Shown here in pieces: positions 18,599 to 25,642 of a DNA stretch of 64,000 bases (the stretch's first letter is position 1; each line of letters starts with the position of its first letter). The translations under genes were made by a program, and so were the position numbers. The notes below the pieces were generated by a model. The model was not told the origin of the DNA. It worked only from the letters and a program-made list of their open reading frames with translations, and did not search any database. This DNA is from a bacterium (GTDB lineage Bacteria; Elusimicrobiota; Elusimicrobia; UBA1565; UBA9628): contig JAKAQO010000008.1 in NCBI GenBank assembly GCA_021822495.1, positions 1 through 64,000 of the forward strand. The letters run 5' to 3'.

Positions 18599-18634
18599 AT
18601 TTCTAAATAGAAATAATTATTTCTATTTAGAAAT
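18599..18634. promoter_or_regulatory. 36-bp perfect palindrome at the head of the sigma-54 operon
   Basis: The left half is ATTTCTAAATAGAAATAA and the right half is its exact reverse complement. Each arm is itself nearly symmetric (TTTCTAAATAGAAA), so it looks like two adjacent dyad operators. It lies immediately upstream of the response-regulator start and divergent from the gene at 18766. Likely an operator, for autoregulation or phage/ICE-type repression. It could also form a hairpin in the leader. Confidence 0.65.
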
Positions 18635-18765
18635 CACGAAAACCGCGACCTTCCCCCGATTCTCCTCTGAAAACTGCCTTCCGCCTCTACTCCCTCAACC
18701 TTGGCATAAAAATCCATACCAAGAGGGTGACGGGCCGAAAAAAATCGGACCCACGGGAGAACAAC

Positions 18766-18978
18766 ATGAACCAAAACATCGCAACTATAGGCGACAGCCC
18801 GCTTGAGATTTTGCTCAAACGCGAAGCCATCAAGGAAGCCGTTGACGCGGTCAGGACCCAGAAAAAATACCGCGACATTCGCCAACGGCGCTGGTGGAAG
18901 GACCACTTCCCCTTCCTTTTCCCAGGCCTCGGACCTGTCAACGGATTTGACCGGCGAAGCGAAGCGGCCGGAACTTAA
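18766..18978 (+). CDS. Small hypothetical protein, element left end
   Basis: 70 residues from ATG 18766, preceded by GGGAGA. Mostly helical and charged in the middle (REAIKEAVDAVRTQKKYRDIRQRRWW), with a Pro/Gly-rich C-terminus. No family recognised. It is the first plus-strand gene after the 36-bp palindrome and lies 24 bases before another small gene, suggesting a small regulatory or relaxosome-accessory operon of the conjugative element. Confidence 0.5.
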   Translation: MNQNIATIGDSPLEILLKREAIKEAVDAVRTQKKYRDIRQRRWWKDHFPFLFPGLGPVNGFDRRSEAAGT

Positions 18979-19002
18979 ACACAAAACAAGGAGAAATAAA
19001 CC

Positions 19003-19287
19003 ATGGAGACACAGTCAATCCAGCCGGAGGAAGAAGGGGGGATGGTCGCGGAAATTGCGGAACTTTCGGAGGAGTCGCGGGCCGGACTGGCCCGAAACCC
19101 GAAGGCTTCCCGCTACATCAAGATGCAAAGTTTCATCCTACTTAAGGACATCGTGACCTTGGATGAGATTCGGCTTAAGTTCATGCGGCAGGGGCAAGAC
19201 ATCAGCCGCGGACGGCTTTTGTCCGAGGCCATCCGCCTCCTTAGCAAGGAAGTTTCAGCTGGGAAACTCGAGATCAAAAACCCATGA
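19003..19287 (+). CDS. Small helical protein, possible relaxosome accessory or regulator
   Basis: 94 residues with a strong AAGGAG upstream of ATG 19003. It has an acidic N-terminus, then a C-terminal helix-turn-helix-like stretch (LKFMRQGQDISRGRLLSEAIRLLSKEV) similar in pattern to ribbon-helix-helix or plasmid accessory proteins. It is followed by repeats and inverted repeats of oriT style and then by the Replic_Relax gene, a position typical of relaxosome accessory factors. The family is not firmly recognised. Confidence 0.55.
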   Translation: METQSIQPEEEGGMVAEIAELSEESRAGLARNPKASRYIKMQSFILLKDIVTLDEIRLKFMRQGQDISRGRLLSEAIRLLSKEVSAGKLEIKNP

Positions 19288-19299
19288 AACGCCCAAAAA

Positions 19300-19337
19300 C
19301 CTACGTCTGTCGCTACGTCTGTTGTTGCAGACGTAGG
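19300..19337. repeat. CTACGTCTG iterons forming alternative hairpins
   Basis: CTACGTCTG occurs at 19301-19309 and 19313-19321, and its exact inverse CAGACGTAG at 19328-19336. The second and third copies form a 9-bp stem with a 6-base loop, and the first copy can pair instead. No T-run follows, so it is not a classic terminator. It resembles protein-binding iterons near transfer or replication origins. Confidence 0.6.
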
Positions 19338-19417
19338 CAAAAAGCGGCCAAATGACGGAAATGATTGATATTTCCTGCTCTTTTTGCCCCGCCTCTTGGC
19401 GCGAAAAGCCGCTTAAG

Positions 19418-19483
19418 CCTCCTGACCACACCCCCACAACCATATTAAAAAATGATGGTTTTAGTGGTGCTGTGGTCAGGAGG
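19418..19483. other. Long interrupted inverted repeat, candidate oriT
   Basis: CCTCCTGACCACA (19418-19430) pairs perfectly with TGTGGTCAGGAGG (19471-19483). Inside are CCAC/GTGG and AACCAT (19438-19443) / ATGGTT (19455-19460), giving a 66-nt nested dyad with an AT-rich centre. It sits 57 bases upstream of the Replic_Relax gene in a non-coding gap of about 250 bases. This fits a transfer origin, but a terminator or attenuator is an alternative. Confidence 0.45.
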
Positions 19484-19539
19484 ACGGCGGGGGATAATGA
19501 GCAGGAAATAGAGGAAAGGATGGGTTGAGGAGTTTAGAA

Positions 19540-20466
19540 ATGAGGGGAGAGATGATTAAGGTCAAGGTTTGGGAAGGGGAGGAAAAATCTGAATTTGAGG
19601 TCAGGAGATCAGGGTTAGGAGTCTTAAAAGGTCTGGAGAGATGGGGGGTTTTGAGTCTGTCACAGATAGAGGGATTGGTGTTTGGCAAGGCATCGGGAAG
19701 GAAAAGATTGGAACTGTTTTTCAATGGAAGGTTCAAGGATGAGTATCGGGGAGCGGCCTATAAAGTTCTGGAAAGGCTGGTTAAAAGAGGCTTGGTGATG
19801 GGGCAAAGCTATGTCAATTTGACGCGGGTTTACTCATTAACCAGGAAGGGACATGCGGCTTTGGTTGAGTCTGGACTGGCGGGTCTTGAGGACTACAGGG
19901 ACACGGTTTCCGACAGCATGATCCGGCATGAGCTGTTGGTTTCGGGGATCGGTCTTGTCATCAGCGAGTTGATAGGGCTTCCGGTGGCCACTAACTTCGA
20001 ACATCAAATCCTGAAGCGAGGAGAGGCGGGCCAAGGGTCGCCTTCGCCTGATCTGTGGGTATCCATAGGCGTTGGCGCCCAGCCTCTGGGCGGGAGCGCC
20101 CAATCTTTGGGCGGGGGGTCAAATGCCATCGAGGTCGAGAGAAGCCTTAAATCAGCCGAGCGCTACCAGGGACTCTGGGAGCTCTACCGCTACTACTTTT
20201 CCGGGGGCGGCGTTGTTCTCTACATCACGGCTTGGCCTGGACTGAGCCATAAAATTTTGTCGCTGGCCCGGAAATTCCTGATGGATTTTATCTATGTCTG
20301 TCCGCTTGAGGACTTCCGCAAATCCCTGGGAAAAGGCGCTTTTGTCAACTATCGCGGCGAACAATTCAGTCTGGGACGGCCCCAGTCTGTAGAGCCGCTG
20401 AGCCAAGGCCTGGGCGCCCAGCGTCCCCGGCCCGAACATAAATTGGCTCTAGGTTTACCGCGATGA
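19540..20466 (+). CDS. Replication-relaxation (Replic_Relax)-like protein
   Basis: About 308 residues. An N-terminal winged-helix part (about 25-95, RLVKRGLV and RVYSLTRKGH) is followed by an alpha/beta domain with PDLWV and IEVERSLKSAERYQ, the pattern of the Replic_Relax family found on plasmids and integrative elements. It may initiate or assist DNA processing at the proposed oriT. A 21-bp repeat pair inserts GAQPLGG-type residues between the conserved PDLWV and IEVE strands, and another palindrome lies near the C-terminus. ATG 19540 has GAGGAG upstream; 19552 is an equally good start. Its stop overlaps the coupling-protein start (ATGA). The first 250 bases are unusually purine-rich. Confidence 0.65.
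   Translation: MRGEMIKVKVWEGEEKSEFEVRRSGLGVLKGLERWGVLSLSQIEGLVFGKASGRKRLELFFNGRFKDEYRGAAYKVLERLVKRGLVMGQSYVNLTRVYSLTRKGHAALVESGLAGLEDYRDTVSDSMIRHELLVSGIGLVISELIGLPVATNFEHQILKRGEAGQGSPSPDLWVSIGVGAQPLGGSAQSLGGGSNAIEVERSLKSAERYQGLWELYRYYFSGGGVVLYITAWPGLSHKILSLARKFLMDFIYVCPLEDFRKSLGKGAFVNYRGEQFSLGRPQSVEPLSQGLGAQRPRPEHKLALGLPR
20071..20117 (+). repeat. Two tandem 21-bp units inside the Replic_Relax gene
   Basis: GGCGCCCAGCCTCTGGGCG followed by GAGCGCCCAATCTTTGGGCG, encoding GAQPLGG-SAQSLGG. The insertion preserves the frame between conserved strands of the host protein. Confidence 0.8.
20404..20425 (+). repeat. Palindromic unit near the Replic_Relax C-terminus
   Basis: Contains the perfect 12-bp palindrome CTGGGCGCCCAG (20410-20421), the junction of two 21-bp-family half-units. 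It encodes QGLGAQ. Confidence 0.55.
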
Positions 20467-22160
20467 ACATCCATTTATTAAGTCTGATGCCTCGCCTTCA
20501 TCTCACCGGGACGCTTCCTTTGAGACTCCGCCGCAGGCATCCTTCCCTCTCGGCTGAGCGCGCTGCGGCTTTGGGGGGACTTGCCGCTTTTCTCGCGATG
20601 TCTTTCCGTGGACCTCGCCAAAAGCGCAAACCCGGGTGGAATCAACCGGGCCAAGGTCGCGGCTTCGTCACGCGGGACCTCGACCGTATCCTAAAAAGAA
20701 ACCTTGCTTCACCTAGAGGCCGCGCTCACAAACTCAAATTTTGGACCGACGCCTCCCCGTCACCGGCCGCTCTCCACAAGACGTTTTTGGGAATCGCACG
20801 CGGAACCTGGGGCCGGCGTCCGGTCTATCTCCAGAACCAAAACCGCCAACCACATATGCAAATCGTGGGACCGACGCGCTCGGGAAAATCCCAACTCCTC
20901 TTGGCCTTGTCCGCCCAGGATATGCGCGCCGGCATCCCGCTCTTTTTCATGGAGGCCAAGGGGGATGACTCGGACTTTAATCAATTCCTCGCCCTGGCTT
21001 CCCTGGCCGGACGGGCGGGCGATGTCCGGTATTTCAACCCGCAGGACCCGCGCTCCATGACCTTTAACCCCATCCGCCGACTCCCTGGTCAAGACGCCAA
21101 CTCACTGGCCGACCAACTCTCACGCATCCTCGGCCGAGAACCGGGTTCCGGCGCCGAGGCCCAGGACTATTACAAATCCGTGGACTATTCCAAAATCCAG
21201 AATATGTCCGAAATCTTCTGGGAGACCAATCTCCAATATACCTTGCGCGATTGCTTCTGCTATTTCAACTATCCCGAGTGTCGGGAAAAGGCCTGGCGTT
21301 TGTCGAGAAGCGCCAGACTCATCGAGATGGCGCGCCGCGAGTTCGAGCAGAAAACCGATACGGCGGCCCTGACCTCGGCCCTAAGACCTTATGTCACCGG
21401 ACCCCTGGGAGAATTGCTCAACTCCTATGCCCCGCAAATCAAACTCGAGGAAATCTTCTCCCGCAATCAACTCGTCTATTTCGCCATCCCCATCGGATAT
21501 CTTCCGGTTCTGGCCAATCCGCTCGGACGCATGCTCATCTCGGGACTATTGTCGGTCGCGGCCTTCAGACAGCGTCAAGCTCCCAAACCCGGACCGGCTT
21601 CAATCATTTTAGATGAGTTCGCGGAATTTGCCACCCCCGCTTTCGCCTCCTTCATCGCCACCGTCGGCTCCGCCAACTTCTGGACCACCCTCTCCCATCA
21701 GGACCTGGGCCAGCTCAAAAAAGTCCAGGGAACCAATCCCGAGGCCTTTAAATCCGCCGTCTTCAACAACACCTCCGGCTGTAAAATCTGCTTCCGAAGC
21801 CCCGACCCCGCCGACGCCGAGTTCTGGTCCGCCGTGCTCGGAACCTACCAGACCGTCGAGGACACCGAACGGTTTAAAAAAACTTTATTCGGCACGCAAG
21901 GAACGGGGGAAATCTCGCGCAGAACCGTCGAACATTTCAAGGTTCATCCCAATACGCTTAAAAATCTAGCCCCCGGAACCGCTTTGGTTTTCTCTCCAGG
22001 ACATGAGGACTCCCTCATCCGCACCGCGCGCGTCTTTAATCTCATCAAGAACGCGCGACCGGAACTGAGCCGCGTTACGACTTTGGAAGAACCAGGACTT
22101 GATCTGGCTTCCATCATCAAACCTCCACAAGCCGCCGCGGACAGGAAAACCCGGATATGA
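20463..22160 (+). CDS. Type IV coupling protein (VirD4/TraD/TraG-like)
   Basis: 565 residues. Walker A is GPTRSGKS (136-143), Walker B is IILDEFAEF (about 380-388), and the later Q/H-rich motif LSHQDLGQL is typical of T4CP ATPases. At most one weak N-terminal membrane helix (about 33-48) is visible, fewer than classic TraG. It docks the relaxosome to the T4SS and powers DNA entry. Both ends overlap neighbours by ATGA, with the Replic_Relax gene upstream and the surface-protein gene downstream, so it is translationally coupled to both. Confidence 0.85.
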   Translation: MNIHLLSLMPRLHLTGTLPLRLRRRHPSLSAERAAALGGLAAFLAMSFRGPRQKRKPGWNQPGQGRGFVTRDLDRILKRNLASPRGRAHKLKFWTDASPSPAALHKTFLGIARGTWGRRPVYLQNQNRQPHMQIVGPTRSGKSQLLLALSAQDMRAGIPLFFMEAKGDDSDFNQFLALASLAGRAGDVRYFNPQDPRSMTFNPIRRLPGQDANSLADQLSRILGREPGSGAEAQDYYKSVDYSKIQNMSEIFWETNLQYTLRDCFCYFNYPECREKAWRLSRSARLIEMARREFEQKTDTAALTSALRPYVTGPLGELLNSYAPQIKLEEIFSRNQLVYFAIPIGYLPVLANPLGRMLISGLLSVAAFRQRQAPKPGPASIILDEFAEFATPAFASFIATVGSANFWTTLSHQDLGQLKKVQGTNPEAFKSAVFNNTSGCKICFRSPDPADAEFWSAVLGTYQTVEDTERFKKTLFGTQGTGEISRRTVEHFKVHPNTLKNLAPGTALVFSPGHEDSLIRTARVFNLIKNARPELSRVTTLEEPGLDLASIIKPPQAAADRKTRI

Positions 22161-25100
22161 ACCGCGCCAACCAGCTTAAGAAATTCCACTATCTCGCGCT
22201 CCTTGCGCCCCTAGCCCTTTTGCTGACTTCCCCCAGCGCCAAGGCCGATAACTACTTCCCTCAATTTTCATTCAACGCCCCGTTCGCTATCGCCGCCATG
22301 GACCGCGACGCCGTGGGAAATCTCTACCTCCTCGGTACCCCGCAAGGAAGGTCTTCTTTACAGGTCCTCGAAGTGGCGGAGGAAAATCTTAACTCACCAA
22401 ATCCAAGCCTCACCACCCTCTCCTCTTTCGATACCGGACTCTCAACCGCCTCGGCCTTCGCCGTCGAGGGCTCCGGCATCATTGACATCCTTGACGACGC
22501 AAACGGCTACCGCTTCACCCGCTTCTCGAACTCGGGAACCTTCATCAGCTCCGCCGCCTATTTCCTCAGCTACATCGCCCCCAATATCGTTTCAACCGCC
22601 ATCGATAAAATCAACGACCGCGTCTATATCGCCTATCAATACACCTATACCCCCATCTACGTACAATGCCTCGGCTGCCAAGGACCTTCCACCGTCACCA
22701 CCGCCAAGATTAACGAGTATGACTTCGCGGGAAATCTCCTCAACGCCTTTTATATGCCGGGTACAAGTTCCTCTGGCTGCAACACGCCCTCGGCCGCCGC
22801 CGTGGACCCACAGGGAAACCTGCATATAGAAGACTCGGTCTGCCAACAAATCCTCAGCTATTCTCCCAGCGGACAAAACTTAAGCCAAACTCCCAATCCT
22901 GAATGGATGAGCGCTCGCCTAATGTGGACCGACCTGGATTCAAACCTCTATCTCAGCGGAACCGTCTGCGCCGGAACTTGCGCCCCGGAAATGCTCAAGC
23001 TGGGAAACGGAGGAACGCTTCAAACAAGCCTGTTGACGACGCTCGCCGTGGGCTCGGCCTGGGATAACCGCATCTTGTATCTGGCCAATGGAACTTCTCT
23101 CGAACGACAAGTCTACGCCGGAGCCCCATCAGTGCCGGTTGAAATTTCTCCCATGGGACTGACCGTCCAGCATTCCTCCGCCGCGACACTTTCCTGGCAA
23201 ACGGTCTCAGACCCAGACGGCGACCCCATTCTCTACACCGCCTACCTCGGGCAATCGCCACAGTCTCTTCAAACACTGCCAACAACCGCACAATCCACAC
23301 TCTCAACCCAACCCCTCGATTTCGGAACAACCTATTACTGGACGATTTCCGCCCAAGCCTTCTACCTCGGACTTCCCCTCGAGGCGACCTCGGCCCCCAT
23401 CGAAAACTTCAATCTCGGCCTTATCAACAATCCGCCGGGCAACTTTTCGGTCCTCTCGGGAACCGGAACCTTTGAAACCCGCGCCTCTTCTCAAACCCTG
23501 TCCTGGCAACAAGCCCCGGACCCCGACGGCGACGCAGTCAATTACGTTCTAAACCTCTCAACGGTCCCGGGAGTTTCTAACCTCATCCAGATGGGAACCG
23601 CAACCGATTACGTCCTTAATTTTCAATACGGAACCACCTACTACTGGAGCGTCACGGCCACCGACAGTTACGGCGCGGCGACGACGATGACGGGGGGAAC
23701 GCAAACCTATCTCCCCATCTTCTGGAACCCGCAACCCCTTCCAGTGGTCTATCTCAGCACGGCTTCCTCTTATAACCTCCACACCGACTCGCCAACCATC
23801 AATCTCAGCTGGTCGCCCTCCAGCGACGCGGCCTCGGATTCTATCAGCTACGCTCTCTTCGTCAAGACGAGCACGGGAAACTGGCCGGCTATTTCCACCG
23901 GACAATCAACCAATATCAACCTATCGGTTCAGCTGGGAACCACCTATTACTGGGAGGTCCTGGCGGAAAACCCCTATGGCGGAATCTCAACCGCAACCTG
24001 GCAAAACTTCGTCGTCAATCTCCAAAACGACCCGCCGGATAATTTCTCGGTCCTATCGGGCACCGGAACCTTTGAGACGCGCGCCTCTTCTCAAACCCTG
24101 TCCTGGCAACAAGCCCCAGACCCCGACGGCGACGCAGTCAATTACGTTCTAAACCTCTCAACGGTCCCGGGAGTTTCTAACCTCATCCAGATGGGAACCG
24201 CAACCGATTACGTCCTTAATTTTCAATACGGAACCACCTACTACTGGAGCGTCACGGCCACCGACAGTTACGGCGCGGCGACGACGATGACGGGGGGAAC
24301 GCAAACCTATCTCCCCATCTTCTGGAACCCGCAACCCCTTCCAGTGGTCTATCTCAGCACGGCTTCCTCTTATAACCTCCACACCGACTCGCCAACCATC
24401 AATCTCAGCTGGTCGCCCTCCAGCGACGCGGCCTCGGATTCTATCAACTACGCTCTCTTCGTCAAGACGAGCACAGGAAACTGGCCGGCTATTTCCACCG
24501 GACAATCAACCAATATCAACCTATCGGTTCAGCTGGGAACCACCTATTACTGGGAGGTCCTGGCGGAAAACCCTTATGGCGGAATCTCAACCGCAACCTG
24601 GCAAAACTTTATCGTCAATCTCCAAAACGACCCGCCGGGAGATTTCTCGGTCCTATCGGGAACCGGAACCTTTGAGACGCGCGCCTCTTCTCAAACCCTG
24701 TCCTGGCAACAAGCCCCAGACCCCGACGGCGACGCGGTCAACTACGCTCTAAACCTCTCGACCGTCCCGGGAGTTTTTAATCTCATCCAGATGGGAACCT
24801 CGACCGATTACGTCCTCAACTTTCAATACGGGACGACTTACTACTGGAGCGTTTCGGCCTTTGACGATTTCGGCTCAAGTTCGACCATGACGAGTTCGCC
24901 GCAAACTTTTTTGCCCCTCTTCTTAAACCAAGCCCCGCCGCCGCCCAATCTCGTCTCGCCCTTCCTTCAATCCCCCATAGTCCACTCCATGTCCAACAAC
25001 GTCAATGTCTCCTGGCAAAAAGTTTCAGACCCGCAAGACGACCCCATCGCCTATACCCTCTATTTCGGCGAGTCTCCCTCCGATATGCCGCCCTTGGCCG

Positions 25101-25642
25101 TCCTCGACGCGCCCAGAGTCTGGGCCGACGCGCCCGCAAGTCAATCCTCAGAATCCCTCAATCTTAGGCCTTTAAGCCCTCAACCTAATATCCAAATATC
25201 AGTCGCCCAGGACACTTCCTCCATCGCCGTCGAAATCATGAACCTCGCCTATTACCAGAACTATTATCTCAAGGTCGCCGCCGCAAACCCCTACGGCTCG
25301 ACATCCGAAACCCAAATCCAACAATTCTCACTGGCATCAAACGTCGATTTCCCCAGGGCCTACAATTATCCCAATCCCTTTAGCCCCTATAAAGGAGGGA
25401 CGCATATCGTCTTCAACGCCCCGCCCTCGGGATATGCGCAAGCAACCGTCGAGATTTATTCGGAATGGCAGACTCTCCTCTTTAAACAGGATTACTTCCA
25501 TATCCCGCCCGGCATCAGTCAACAGGATTTTAACGGCCGCGACCGCTACGGAAAACCACTCTTCAATGGCAGCTATATCTGCAAGGTTCGCTTCTCGGGA
25601 CCGGCAGATGCCGCGACCTTTTACCTGATGGTGGTCAAATGA
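22157..25642 (+). CDS. Secreted FN3-repeat surface protein within the T4SS operon, FlgD/T9SS-like C-terminus
   Basis: 1161 residues, signal peptide about 1-30 (ending AKAD). The N-terminal 330 residues resemble an NHL-like or beta-propeller region (IYVAYQ- and NLYLSG-type strands). At least seven fibronectin-III-like domains follow with the recurrent YYW signature (TTYYWSV, TTYYWEV), including two nearly identical 200-residue blocks. The C-terminal domain begins YNYPNPFSPYKGG and ends FYLMVVK, a sorting-type domain. It overlaps the coupling protein and the next PorV-like gene by 4 bases each. A role in donor-recipient adhesion or surface exclusion is inferred. One 21-bp-family repeat lies at 25105-25135. 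Confidence 0.75.
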   Translation: MNRANQLKKFHYLALLAPLALLLTSPSAKADNYFPQFSFNAPFAIAAMDRDAVGNLYLLGTPQGRSSLQVLEVAEENLNSPNPSLTTLSSFDTGLSTASAFAVEGSGIIDILDDANGYRFTRFSNSGTFISSAAYFLSYIAPNIVSTAIDKINDRVYIAYQYTYTPIYVQCLGCQGPSTVTTAKINEYDFAGNLLNAFYMPGTSSSGCNTPSAAAVDPQGNLHIEDSVCQQILSYSPSGQNLSQTPNPEWMSARLMWTDLDSNLYLSGTVCAGTCAPEMLKLGNGGTLQTSLLTTLAVGSAWDNRILYLANGTSLERQVYAGAPSVPVEISPMGLTVQHSSAATLSWQTVSDPDGDPILYTAYLGQSPQSLQTLPTTAQSTLSTQPLDFGTTYYWTISAQAFYLGLPLEATSAPIENFNLGLINNPPGNFSVLSGTGTFETRASSQTLSWQQAPDPDGDAVNYVLNLSTVPGVSNLIQMGTATDYVLNFQYGTTYYWSVTATDSYGAATTMTGGTQTYLPIFWNPQPLPVVYLSTASSYNLHTDSPTINLSWSPSSDAASDSISYALFVKTSTGNWPAISTGQSTNINLSVQLGTTYYWEVLAENPYGGISTATWQNFVVNLQNDPPDNFSVLSGTGTFETRASSQTLSWQQAPDPDGDAVNYVLNLSTVPGVSNLIQMGTATDYVLNFQYGTTYYWSVTATDSYGAATTMTGGTQTYLPIFWNPQPLPVVYLSTASSYNLHTDSPTINLSWSPSSDAASDSINYALFVKTSTGNWPAISTGQSTNINLSVQLGTTYYWEVLAENPYGGISTATWQNFIVNLQNDPPGDFSVLSGTGTFETRASSQTLSWQQAPDPDGDAVNYALNLSTVPGVFNLIQMGTSTDYVLNFQYGTTYYWSVSAFDDFGSSSTMTSSPQTFLPLFLNQAPPPPNLVSPFLQSPIVHSMSNNVNVSWQKVSDPQDDPIAYTLYFGESPSDMPPLAVLDAPRVWADAPASQSSESLNLRPLSPQPNIQISVAQDTSSIAVEIMNLAYYQNYYLKVAAANPYGSTSETQIQQFSLASNVDFPRAYNYPNPFSPYKGGTHIVFNAPPSGYAQATVEIYSEWQTLLFKQDYFHIPPGISQQDFNGRDRYGKPLFNGSYICKVRFSGPADAATFYLMVVK
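23441..24870 (+). repeat. 600-bp in-gene tandem duplication
   Basis: The block starting at 23441 recurs at 24041 with very few differences, and the first part recurs more diverged from 24641. The period is exactly 600 bp (200 residues), encoding pairs of FN3-like domains. The near identity suggests recent duplication or gene conversion. Confidence 0.9.
25105..25135 (+). repeat. 21-bp-family unit in the surface-protein gene
   Basis: GACGCGCCCAGAGTCTGGGC followed by CGACGCGCCC, encoding DAPRVWADAP. This is the same alternative frame (APxxWA) as in the VirB10-like gene. Confidence 0.55.

Noticed and set aside
18689-18715. Possible sigma-54 promoter (TTGGCATAAAAATCC) before 18766
   Set aside because: TGGCA is present but the -12 GC element is missing at the right spacing.
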